Assembly: GCA_002179805.1 (NCBI GenBank)
Contig: NAVB01002013.1
Location: forward strand, 1-14,635
Direction of reading: 5' to 3'
DNA from: Acanthamoeba lenticulata
Taxonomy: Eukaryota; Discosea; Longamoebia; Acanthamoebidae
Length of the DNA stretch: 14,635 nucleotides
The notes under the pieces were generated by a model. It was not told the origin of the DNA, did no database searches, and saw only the letters and a list, made by a program, of their open reading frames with translations. The position numbers and the translations under genes were made by a program. Positions 1 to 9,485 of the stretch are shown piece by piece (the first letter of the stretch is position 1; each line of letters starts with the position of its first letter).

Positions 1-3000
1 GAGGGTGAACTCGGGGGGCTCGTTGGTCTCGCGGATGTGGGACTGCTGGAAGTAGCCGACGTGGCCGTTGTGGAGGCCCTTCCACCACTTGCCCACCTTG
101 GCCTTCTCGAGGAGGAGCACCTTGTCGCCCTCCTTGAAGGAGAGCTGGTTGGGCGTCGGGCCCACGGTGTCCTGGATGGCCCGCAGGACCTGCCGCTTGC
201 GGCGCATGCGGAACATGATCTGGAACTTCTCGAGGAGGAGCAGCAGCGTGTCGTGCAGGTGCGGCGGGTAGAGCTCGCCCTTCCAGATGTGCGACGTGAG
301 GAACTTGTGGTGCAGCACGCCTCGGTCGAGCGACGTCTTGGACGACACCACGGTGGCCATCACCTGCGTGAGCCAGTGCGGGTCCAGGATCGTGATGTCC
401 GACAGGCCCGGCTTGCGGAAGTAGACCAGCGAGCCCAGCTCGTGCAGGAACTCGGTCGCCCGCACCAGCGTCTCCTCGTCCTCGATCCGCACGCCGTTGA
501 ACGCCAGCGCCTTGAACTCGGCGAACGGCAGCGTCGGCGGCCGCTTCGTAGCCTGTTCACCATCATCATCATCATAGTTGACATGATCGTCAACTTCACG
601 TTGTCGCGTCATTTCTCGCTCAGGGGAGGGTGATGTACGAGGAGTTCGTGCTTCTTGCGCTGTACGAGGCCCTCGAGCTCGAGATAGGCCCGTGGGATCT
701 GCTCGCCCATGGTGCGTTGCTTGAGGGCGAGCTCGATCAGCGCCGTTCTCAGCTCTCTGCGTTTTGATATGCGCGCACATCCCATTCGATGGTGAGAAGA
801 CCGCGGCTCTCTCGACCCTGACAATGAGAGTTGGAGAGAGGAAGAAGAGGATGACGCACTTGAGGCCCTTGCCGGTGTGCGCGCTGACGGCCAGGTAGTG
901 CTTGACGCCAAAGTGGGCAAACTGGTGCTGCATCTTGACAAACATGTCGCTGACGTCGTTGGGCTGGCACTGGTCGGCGCGCGTGCCCACCACCACGATG
1001 GGCGCGCCGCGGGCCTTGGCCGTCACGCTCTGGAGCCAGTAGGAGACGCGATAAAAGTCGCCCTTCATGATGTCCTCGTCGAGCAGGTTGAACACGACGA
1101 GGTAGATGCTGCGGCGGGAGAGGTAGAACTGGTGGGTCGAATAATAAACCTACATTTTCGAATTTCAGTATTAAAAATGAATTCGTTGAAAATTCAAAAA
1201 GAAATAGTAAAAATGAAAGAAGATTCATAAATCAGACAGAATACCTCTTGGCCGGCAAAGTCCCAGACGGAGAAGCTGATGGGCTTGTTGGACCAGTTGT
1301 CCTTCATGTACTTCTCGCCCAGCTCGGGCTCCACCTCGGAAAAGGGGATCTCCCAGCTGTTGATGTCGATGCCGTCGGTCGAGAGCGGCGTCCGCTCCAT
1401 CTTCTTGTTGTTGAGCAGGAAGTAGGACAGCGAGGTCTTGCCCGCGGCCTCCTTGCCCACAAACATGATCTTCATGCGGTAGCAGCGCTCGGCGCCCTTG
1501 TGGAGGTCGCGCAGGTAGGCCAGGATGCCGCGCGTGCCGTTGGCCTGCGCTTCGGGCGGCAGGAACTGGTCGAGCAGGTTGCCCCGCAGCTTCAGCTCCT
1601 CCAGGTGCGTCATCGACCCCATCTCGCCCGGCAGCGTCGACAATTGGTTGTTCTCCACATCGAGCTTCTTGAGGGACGACATCCTGCAACGCGGCCATGA
1701 TGATGACGATGATAACAAGAGTGAAAGTGATGTTGATGAAGTGGAGGTGAGCCTTCATGAATGTTTAGGACGTGGGGCGAGGCGGGCACGCACCGGGGCA
1801 GGGCGTCGGGCAGGTAGGTGAGGGCGTTATTGCGCAGCTCGAGCGTCTGGAGGCCGGTGAGCTCGAGCAGGGCCAGCGGGAAGAAGAACAGCTTGTTGTC
1901 GCTCAGCACCTGCAGCAAGCGGGCGAGATCTCACAACTAAGTCGAGATGGACTAGACAGAGAAAGACAGAAGAGGAGGAAGAGGAAGAGGTCAACGTACG
2001 AGCTTCTTGATGTCGCGCATGTCCTTGCCAAAGGACTTGGGGATGTAGGTGCTGTCCCAGCCCTTCTTCTTGAAGGAGAGCTCGCCGCCCTTGCTCTCGG
2101 CCAGGGCAAGGCTCACCTCACCGCGAACCTTCTCGAGCATGCGTTCGCGCTTGGCCATTTCCTTGTGGAAGCGCGTGGCGGGGAAGACGACCGTGCGCAC
2201 GACGTCCTCAAACAGGGCCGCCGGGCCGAGGGTCTCATGCGGCGCGTACTCGACGTACTTGACGGCCTTGGCCCGCTTGGCCAGCTCAGTGGCCTGCGGG
2301 GGCGTGATGGGCGAGATGCCGCGGCTCTTGAGCTGCCTGAGCGTGGCCGGGTCGTTGCGATGATGCGCGTTGAGGCCCACAAGCACCCAGGGTGTGCCCG
2401 GGCAGTGGAAGGAGACCTCGGCCACCCAGCGCTTAAGCGTGTTGGCGTAGGACTCGAGGTCCACTACGGAGAAGAAGACCACAAAGAGGCTCGTCTGAGG
2501 CATGACCGACGCGCGGGCCGCCTCGGCCGCCGGCGCGTCGACCAGCTCGAGGTTGACCGTGCGCCCATCAAGCACCACCTCGCCCTCGAGCTGCAGCCCG
2601 CGCTCGTCGCCCTCGGGCGCCACCGTCTGCTGCAGCTTCATGTTGGTGCGCGCGTAGGCCACCAAGATTTGCGCCTTGTTGGTTGACGGGTCGCCGAGCA
2701 GGACCACCTTGACCTTGCCCGCGGGGGCGCCGCTGTTCGGCAGGCCGCTTCCGCCGGCGTTGCTGCCCCCGCGCCGCCCGAGCGCCTCCTCGCGCAGTCC
2801 ACGTGCTGTGTTGAGCACCACCTGCTGCGCCAGCGTGGGCGGCATCGGCACGTAGGTCTCCAGCAACTGAGCGGCCTCGGCCTGCTTGGACGCTTCGGCG
2901 AGCTCCTTGGGTGTGCCGGAGTCGTGGCCGCGAATGTTGCGGTCGGCGCCATAGTCGAGGAGGAGCGCGATGACCTTGGTGTGCCCCCGCCGGGCGGCGT

Positions 3001-3691
3001 GGTGCAGAGGAGTTTCGCCATTCCTGAGGGAATTCAACGCATTTGTTGAATGACCGTTAGCAGAAGTAGCGCAACGACAGGTGACGATGTAGTGCCACTA
3101 CATATAAAGAAGGTGGCAAGGGAAAGATGGAAGTAATCATGATTACCGGTCGATGAAGTCCAGGGCAGAGCCCAGAGTAAGGAGAGCCTCGACGGAGGAC
3201 AAGACACCAGTGTAGGCGGCGATGTGTAGTGGGATCTCGCCGTTGGTGTTCTGTGCGTTGAGGTCAGCTCCCGAGTCGAGCAGTGCACGCAGCACGCGAA
3301 GCGCGAGGCCGGGGAGACCCACGTCGATCGCAGCGACGCCCATTGCCTGATAGTCGTGGCGAACAAAGTAGTGAAGCGCCGTGGCGTTGTCGTTGGACCG
3401 CATCGCGGCGTCGGCACCGCGATGAAGCAGCAAGTCGGCCACCCGCACGCGGCCCCATTTGCACGCGCAGAAGAGGGGCGTCCAGCCGGCCTGGTCCTTG
3501 GCGTTGACCTTGGCGCTACACTTGTCGGTGAGGAACGCAACCAGGTCGGCGTGTCCCTCTTCGGCAGCGATGTGTAGTGGCGTTTGGCCGTAAGCGTCCT
3601 CTACGTTGACGCCGTTCTTACGCCCATCTTTCTTCAGCAACTTCTTGACCAGGTCCTTGTCACCAAGTCTCGCCGCTTCGTGCAGACTCAT
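1..3691 (-). CDS. Multidomain Roco protein: ankyrin repeats, Rho-like pseudo-GTPase, LRR, Roc, COR with SH3 (3'-incomplete)
   Basis: Exons read high to low: 3691-3147, 3023-2000, 1909-1794, 1683-1245, 1149-860, 756-639, 552-<1, giving 1028 residues before the window edge. All six introns (86-123 bp) are GT-AG and all phases agree. Residues 1-240 hold six or seven ankyrin repeats (TPLHIAA, TPLHHAA). Residues 285-460 resemble a Rho GTPase but have lost its nucleotide motifs. Residues 515-600 are leucine-rich repeats. Residues 630-806 are a canonical Roc domain: P-loop GKEAAGKT at 638-645, DFAGQE at 703-708, TRAD at 764-767. COR starts near 806 (LHELGSLVYF, ILDPHWL). An SH3-like stretch covers about 967-1018 (LSFKEGD, KWWKG, GYF). 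Roco proteins are signalling GTPases, and the ankyrin and SH3 parts imply partner binding. The ATG at 3691 has A at -3. Any C-terminal kinase or other domain lies outside the window. The class is secure; the exact substrate is unknown. Confidence 0.9.
561..575. repeat. (CAT)5 microsatellite in Roco intron 6
   Basis: Five perfect CAT units in the 553-638 intron, next to the splice acceptor. On the coding strand they read ATG repeats just before GGTGAACAG. They lie outside the coding sequence, so length change would not alter the protein. Confidence 0.9.
2000..2740 (-). other. Degenerate Rho-like GTPase domain within the Roco gene
   Basis: Protein residues about 285-460, all in exon 2. The order matches a small Rho-type GTPase. 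It starts with a beta strand and P-loop-like turn (KVKVVLLGD, then PSTNKAQ), followed by LELVDAPA where DTAGQE is expected. Next come a hydrophobic strand and helix (LFVVFFSVVDLESY, cf. Rho FLICFSxxxPxSF) and WVLVGLNAHHRND where VGxKxDLR is expected. It ends in VEYAPHE, cf. the Rho VECSA motif. The G1 Gly-Lys-Thr/Ser is missing (Asn-Lys-Ala instead), as are the DxxG glycine and the G4 N/TKxD. Loss of nucleotide binding is inferred from these substitutions. Confidence 0.7.
3024..3146 (-). other. Intron 1 of the Roco gene
   Basis: GT-AG intron of 123 bp, the longest resolved in the window. The donor reads CG|GTAATC and the acceptor CCTCAG|G. It interrupts the last complete ankyrin repeats exactly at the loop, and joining restores DFIDRNGETPLHHAA. 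A TATATAA-like string near 3100-3107 lies inside it; I see no evidence that it is a promoter. Confidence 0.85.
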
Positions 3692-4119
3692 GTTGCTCTC
3701 TTTCTATGCCTGTCTTGGGCTTTCACTTCGCCCTCAATTGGGCTAGCAATCAAATTGAAGAGCCAGAGTAGAAAGAGCCCCAATCCAATTAATCGGGCTG
3801 ACGCCGATTTCTTGTTGTGTAGAGTCGGGACGTTGCGGTACTCAAGACACTTGCTCCTTGGCACTAACAGGCGAAGCCGATCTGGGCAACACAACAACAC
3901 CTTCTCGTTGGCCCCAGCACGCCTGAGAAGAAGAGAAAATCGCTTATTATTTATGGAGCCTCGTGAAGAGTTCCCAGCAGCCAAACACCAACCGTGAGAA
4001 GGCGAACCTTTTTCATACAAGGTAAATCGCTTATATTTGCACTCGTGCTTCGAATACTTGGCAAGATCTCCAGAAAATCAGAAGGAAAAGAATAAGCGAC
4101 ATTTTCCTATCACTTGCCA
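3692..4119. other. Intergenic region upstream of the Roco gene and downstream of SMC6
   Basis: 428 bp between the Roco start codon (3691) and the SMC6 stop codon (4120), both on the minus strand. It should hold the Roco promoter and 5' UTR and the SMC6 3' UTR and polyadenylation region. I found no convincing tRNA, terminator hairpin or conserved ORF. Short open frames on both strands match nothing I recognise. It is less GC-rich than the flanking exons. No AATAAA appears close after the SMC6 stop on its coding strand. Confidence 0.6.
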
Positions 4120-7100
4120 CTACTGCGTGTACTGGTCGAGGATGGCCTGCGAGCGGCCCGAGATGTCGGCTCGCTCTGGATCGTGCATGCGATTGACGCG
4201 CACGTCGGGCCCCGACGCCACGGAGGTAAGGTCGTGCGGCGTGATGAAGATGAATTGGCGGTGCTTATGCTGCCGAGCCGACTCAATGAGCAGCTTGAGC
4301 GAGAGGTGCCGGTTGACGGCGTCCATGAACACGTCGAACTCGTCCATCGCTCGGAACGGAGACTCCATCGCTGAGAGAGAGAGAGAGAGAGTGATGACGG
4401 TCATCATCAATGTCGTACTACAACACCACGACGACAAGGCGCTTGTGGATGAGTGTGAGACGTACCTTCCCACAAGGAGAGGAGGAGCGCCACGGTGGAG
4501 AAGGAGCGCTCGCCTCCGGAGAGTGTGCGCGTGTCGCGCGCCCCGTGCGCCCCACCGGCGGCCGCGTTGAGCTGCACCTCGACGTCGAGCTGTCGCTGCA
4601 TGTGATCGAAGTTGAGGCTCCTGCGATTACCAAAATACAAGGGAAAAGAGAGAGAGAGAGAGAGAGTGGAATCATCTTTAGCTGCCATCCGTTGGTGTTG
4701 TTGCCGCCACGCACAACGTACCCCGCGTAGCCCTTGCGGTTCAAGAAATTGGCGAATTCGGTGGTCGTCCGCTTGGCGATCGATCGTCGGAACATCAGCC
4801 ACTTTTTCATGCGGTGCTGTTGGTGTGGTGCATGATGCAGCTTGGTGAGCAAAAGAAGTACAGCCAAGATGGCGCCAGACCCAAATCGTACCTGAAGGTC
4901 CTTGTCCAGGAGGTCGAGCAAGTTGCGCAGAACCTGCACTTTATTGGCGGCGACGCTGTAGGCCTTGTGGGCGGCCTTGTATTCGCGTGTGATGTCCGCC
5001 GCGTTGCGTTGGCCGTCCTGTCAACCCAAAACATACACATTGGGCGCACAAGGGGCAACATCAAGTCAGCATCGAGCCATCAGCTTCTGGGGCTGCTGGG
5101 AACACGCACCTGCTGCGAACGGAGGCGGGCTTCCATCTTCTGGATGTCACGCCGGAGCTGTGCGACCGGGGGAAGGTCCTCGGTGGGGCGCGGCAGCTGC
5201 TCTTCGGCCTGTCGCTTCTCGGCCTCGAGCGCCTCGAGGAGCTCCGCCACCACTGTCTGCTGCTGCAGCTTGTCCCGCAGCAGCTTTTCCTTGGTGTGGA
5301 TCATCGTCTTCTCCCTCGAGGTGACCTGAAAAGGATGGATCCACCCTTGTTAGTGCGGTTGACACTACAACTTAAGTTGAAGTCATCAGCAGGAAGGGAG
5401 TCAGCTGACGTACGACACTGATCTTTTGATGCACGCTATTAAGTTTGGCAACAACGGCTTCACTGCTTTGGGCCAACATCTCGACCTCGGCCTTCTTTTC
5501 GTTGAACTTCTCCTGGTAGGCCCCCAGCTCCTCCGGGACGTGGCGAGCATCTTCCACGGCGCGGGCCAACTCGGCCTCCAATTCCTCCTTGGCCTTGAGT
5601 TGGTTCTGCACTCACCAGATACCAGATACGGATTTGACATGAGCACAGCTCATTACCGAGTGAAGAGGAAGGGATCGTACCTCGAGACTGGCCTGCGACT
5701 CAGCGATGTCGGGCGGGGCTTCTTCTCGAACCGACTCAATCTCGTGGATGTCGGCTTTGATGCGGCCTTCCTCTCGCTTCAGATTGGCTCGCTGGTGCCT
5801 GATGCGGCCAAGCGCTTTAACGACCTGGCACGCAGGGAATGCACGTAATAAGTTGAGGCGTGGTGAGGCGCTTTGTCCCGAGAGCTCCTCAGACGGAGGG
5901 ACGCGTACGGTGTCAAGGGCCGCTCGCAGCTCTTGACCGCGCGGTGTGATCTGTGCCGCCTCTCTTTTCTTCTGCGCCAGGGCCTGGTGGGCTTCGCGTA
6001 GCTGCTCCTCAAAATTGCGGCCAAGCCGCTTCGCGCGGGTCATTCCAGCGTTGAACACTTCAGCGCCACCGCGAACGAGCAAGCGAGAGCCATCCGGGAG
6101 GAACGCCTCTCTCGCATTGCGCGGCCGTTGGTTGAACATGACCTGCCGAGACGGCCAACCACCAGGAGCGCACGACACAGTCAGTCCACCGGAAGCAAGG
6201 GACCAATCAAGTCAGAGATGCGCACCTGCGTGGCCTGTGCACGATCAGGAATGAGAACAAGCGACTCCACTTGGCGTTGATCAATAAGTACGTTGTACAC
6301 CATGGCCTGAAACGAAGTCGAATAGAATGTCAGGTGGCACAGTGTGCGATGAAAACGAAACTAACAACAGAATGAGGAGAGAGGAGAAGAGGAGGGCTAG
6401 AGGGGCCAGCACTGACCTGGTCAGAGTCGATTTGGGACAGGAGAGTGACAAGGTTGTCTGGCGGCAAATCGTTTTGGGTCAAGGCGTAGACCTGGTCGCG
6501 GAACCGCTGCACATACATGTCGGGCACCTGCACGGACGCAACGATAACCACGCAGTTAAGTACGCGAAACTCTGCGGCCAGAGCGTCGACTGCGGTTGAG
6601 GGGGGAGGAGGGGGGGGGTTTAAGGGACACGCACTTGGCCAACGCGTGCGCCAACTTCTTTGAGGATCCGCTCGTCGTCATGGTTGTCCACAACAAACGC
6701 GTCCATCACGCCTGCGTTCAGGTGACAGAAACGATGGAGGTCGTGAGACTCAACACATTTGGACAATTCTGGGGGGGGGAGAAAGTTGGCGTACGTCCGA
6801 GTGCGGTCTCGATGGCCGTGGCCCAAAAGTCGTCCTTGATAGTCATGCACAGCCCCAGCGGTCCGATGGGTTTTATCCTCCACCGTTGTTCCCTGATCAA
6901 TAAATTTACGACCATGTCAGCCGCGTCGGTGCATGACACTCACGTGATGACGTACGCACCGGTTGATGGCGTCGAGAAGGGCAGGCATGTTTCGCCCGAA
7001 GCAGCGCGTTCGATCCTCCTTCTGGAGGTGGATGACTTGGATTTGCTTTTCAATGGCTTGGGCCTGGTGGAAAAGCCAGATTGTAAGCTACTGAATGCTA

Positions 7101-9191
7101 CAGCTCTTGATCTTGCGACGTGATGACATACCTCCTGGACGACCTCGCGCTCGCGCACAGCGACCTCCTTCAACTCGGCTTCAATGCTAGTCCGTTGCTT
7201 ATCAAGCTCGTTCTGCTCGGCCGCCAGAGCTTCATCCTTCTCTTGGTACTCCTGGAGCTTTTGCTTGAGGGTTTGCAGCTTCTCCTGCCTCTCCTGTTGC
7301 TCCGCCCTGCACCAATCGCACTGGTGATCATCGAGCTCATGACGAGGATCACGATGGTGGTTAAAATCGCTGAAGGTGAGGATCACAGTACTGTGTGTCG
7401 CGCATGGCCTTCTCTTGAACATCCTGAATAAAGTCCTGCAGCTTCTTGATTCGAGCTACAGATTGTTCTCGCCGCTTGCGTAGGTCCTTAACGTGGTTCT
7501 CCTTCTGGGCCATGCCGCGTTTGATTTCGGTGATCTTGGCTTTGAGAGCTTCGGCCTCTTGGTTGGCCGCAGCGATCCGCGGGCCAGTTTCATCGACCTC
7601 CTTCTGCTTGGCTTCATATCCCTCCGTCAATCGCTGCATCGCTTGCTTGATCTAAAGAATTTCAATCATGAGGCACCATGGTGAACAGAAGGACGTGTGA
7701 GTGAGCTGCAGCTAAGTTGTCATTTTTAAAGGCGGAATCAACTGCAGTGACGATACCTTTTCTAAACCGTGATCGGTCTGCTCAATCTCGTGCTGATAGG
7801 TCTCAAGCTTTTGCTGCTGCTCCGCCACCTTAGTTTCTTGATCCAAGATCTGGGCCCAAATCAACAAGCTCTTCAACTTGCGCAGCTGAATAGCGCACAA
7901 AGAGAGAAAAAGCACCGGTGAGTCCTCATATGCATGACTTATGTTCATGAAGCGAATCAATCGCAATCAAAAGTACCTGATTTTCGAGATCACGGAGCTT
8001 GGACACCTCGTTGAACTGGCGCTCCAAATCCTTGACCCTCTTCTTCAGCTCGGGCAGCACGTTTTGCTTATTCTCCAGCGTTTGCTTCATGGTGTTGAGC
8101 TGCATGTGATATTGTTGTGTTGAGCGAGACGACAGCAGGAAAGAAGCAACAGATTGAATGTACCTTCACAGAGACCGTGCGGTAGTCATCGCTGATCTGC
8201 TCGAGCTGCGTTGCGCTCAAGAAGAACTTGTACTTCTCTGATGGCTTGCTGGCGTTGAGGAATGCTCGACTCGTGTCTTGCATGAGGATGACGCACGGGT
8301 TTTCGATTTGAATGTTAAACTGCTCCATGACCATCAAGACCTCGCGCCTGGTCGTAGCTACCGTCTTGCCTGCAAAGTGCACGACAAAGGCGCATGAGAT
8401 TGAGCCAGTCAGGAAACTAGCCAGGAGAGCAGGAGAGTGAAAACATGCCTGAGTCGCTCTTGACCTTGTAGCCCGAGACACCGCTACGAGCTATAGTCCT
8501 CACGATCGTAATGGATGGACCGTACGCTTCAGGTCGATAAGCCTCGGATCCACGATTGCGCAGAGTCACGGACACAGCAGCTGAGCTGCAGTTTCGGGGC
8601 AAGTAAGAGGGGTGCCGAGAAAGGGAACGACCATGAGCAGGTTGAGCTAAGCGCACCTAGCGTCCCCGCGAATAAAGTTGACAATCTTCTTTCCACGGTT
8701 GGTGAAGCCAGCCTTGGCACCCAAGCACACAGTAAGGGCAACCAGAACAGCGCTCTTGCCACCTAAATAAAAAAGCCAATAAATAAACGGCCAACGGTCG
8801 GAAAAGTGAGTTTGGCACGAAACGTACTGCCGTTTTGACCGATGATGAAGTTAATGTTTGGTCCCAGTTTGAGTTCGAGATGGCGATGACACATAAAGTT
8901 CTCCAGCTTGATTTTTTCTATGATGCCAATCTCACCTTCTGTCATTTCGCGCTGCTTTTTCTCTCTTTCACGAAGACGTCGCCTCTCAGCCTCGTCATCA
9001 ACGTCATCTTGCCCCAACTCGCGCTCCCCCTCGGCTTCCATTTGCGCGACTCTGTCAAGAAGACGATTTTCGGCTTCTGAGTAGCCTCCATCTGCATTTT
9101 CGCTAGTTATGCTGGCAATTCGCGCTCGTTTGCGATTGGAATCCTCTCCATCTTCTTCTGGCGTTCCGCGAGGCCGCTCGCCTCGCTTCAT
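4120..9191 (-). CDS. SMC6: Structural maintenance of chromosomes protein 6 (SMC5/6 complex ATPase)
   Basis: Twenty-one exons, high to low: 9191-8828, 8762-8657, 8585-8449, 8369-8164, 8099-7977, 7885-7757, 7651-7392, 7306-7132, 7063-6960, 6892-6795, 6711-6635, 6569-6417, 6306-6226, 6142-5909, 5824-5681, 5605-5414, 5325-5110, 5017-4892, 4816-4722, 4620-4466, 4370-4120. The product is 1141 residues, normal for SMC6. Visible motifs: ENFMCHRHLEL then Walker A GQNGSGKS (118-125); the SMC6-typical NPCVILMQDTSRAFLN with Q-loop Gln233, and KYKFFLSATQLEQI; coiled coil about 280-515; hinge about 520-670 (FGRNMPALLDAI, PIGPLG, NVLIDQ); second coiled coil to about 1000; signature LSGGERS (1040-1046); Walker B AMDEFDVFMD (Asp1068, Glu1069). 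With SMC5 it forms the nuclear complex for recombination repair and genome stability. A basic patch near the N terminus (NRKRAR) may be a nuclear signal. The start is the first in-frame ATG after a stop at 9249-9251, in weak context. The exon 11/12 junction is the least certain. Confidence 0.95.
4373..4391. repeat. (GA)n/(CT)n repeat forming the intron 20 polypyrimidine tract
   Basis: An uninterrupted GA dinucleotide run. On the SMC6 coding strand it is CT repeats ending directly in the acceptor CAG|CG of the last exon, so it serves as the polypyrimidine tract. Confidence 0.9.
4647..4666. repeat. (AG)10/(CT)10 repeat in SMC6 intron 19
   Basis: Ten AG units within the 4621-4721 intron. On the coding strand this is a CT tract about 25 bases upstream of the acceptor TCGCAG|G. 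It is the second such repeat in neighbouring introns. Confidence 0.9.
5825..5908 (-). other. SMC6 intron 14, 84 bp, in frame and stop-free
   Basis: Starts GTACGC and ends TGCCAG, both matching the splice style of the gene. It is a multiple of three, in phase 0, and has no stop. Removal gives ELRAALDT joined to VVKALGRIR, a continuous coiled coil; retention would insert 28 residues with prolines (VRVPPSEEL). Splicing is favoured, but both products are readable. Confidence 0.7.
6570..6634 (-). other. SMC6 intron 11 with a C-rich tract and competing acceptors
   Basis: The donor CAA|GTGCGT follows VGARVGQ. The coding strand then has a long C-run. Two acceptors follow: ACCGCAG (exon from 6589) and GCCGCAGAG (exon from 6569). 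From the annotated donor only the second keeps frame. It also gives the right spacing between DERIL and VVIVAS in the hinge. The first would need a donor 4 bases downstream and would add 8 residues. Confidence 0.55.
8370..8448 (-). other. SMC6 intron 3, non-canonical GC-AG
   Basis: The donor reads TCAG|GCATGT and the acceptor TTTGCAG|GC. Joining gives KSDSGKTVATTRRE, which keeps frame and fits the SMC6 family at this point. The nearby GT (TACAAG|GTCAAG) would put a stop four codons into the next exon, so GC is the best supported donor. Length is 79 bp. Confidence 0.75.
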
Positions 9192-9485
9192 TGATGAGCT
9201 TGCGATCTTTCGTAAAATCCGCAAATGGCCGTTCTCTTCTTGGCGCCAAATTTATCCAGGAAGTGAAACCAAAAAAATTAGACGTCTAGAAATAAAAAGG
9301 TTTTCCTTATTTTCGTGCCGCCTCCAGCCCAACAAAGCGAAGAATGCGGCCGAGCACGTCCTCCAGATGCAGCGATGGAGCGAAAGGGGCAAGCAAGGAC
9401 AAAGTCGCCAGCGCCACGAAGGGGGTAAAGCGTTTGGATGGGAGTAATGGCTGCGGTACCGTCTCGCTGCGTTTCACCAAACAAG
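9192..9485. promoter_or_regulatory. SMC6 upstream region and PXMP4-like 3' region
   Basis: 294 bp between the SMC6 ATG (9191) and the stop of the next minus-strand gene (9486). An AT-rich patch at about 9269-9315 lies roughly 80-125 bp upstream of the SMC6 start and includes the palindrome AGACGTCT. It could be the core promoter; this rests only on position and composition. No gene is visible here. Confidence 0.4.

Noticed and set aside
1772..2686. 304-codon plus-strand open frame
   Set aside because: It is antisense to the Roco exons with clear LRR and GTPase-like content; high GC keeps the opposite strand open. The translation is low-complexity (Arg, Gly, Leu, His) and matches no family.
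3100..3107. TATATAA-like string as a promoter
   Set aside because: It lies in an intron between two exons of one ankyrin domain; no gene starts just downstream on either strand.
3692..4119. Possible tRNA or small RNA gene in the intergenic region
   Set aside because: A TTCGAAT-like string is present near 4048, but no acceptor stem or cloverleaf could be paired.
9189..9224. Upstream non-ATG start for SMC6 at 9224
   Set aside because: That codon is TTG; the first ATG after the in-frame stop is at 9191 and gives a normal-length protein.
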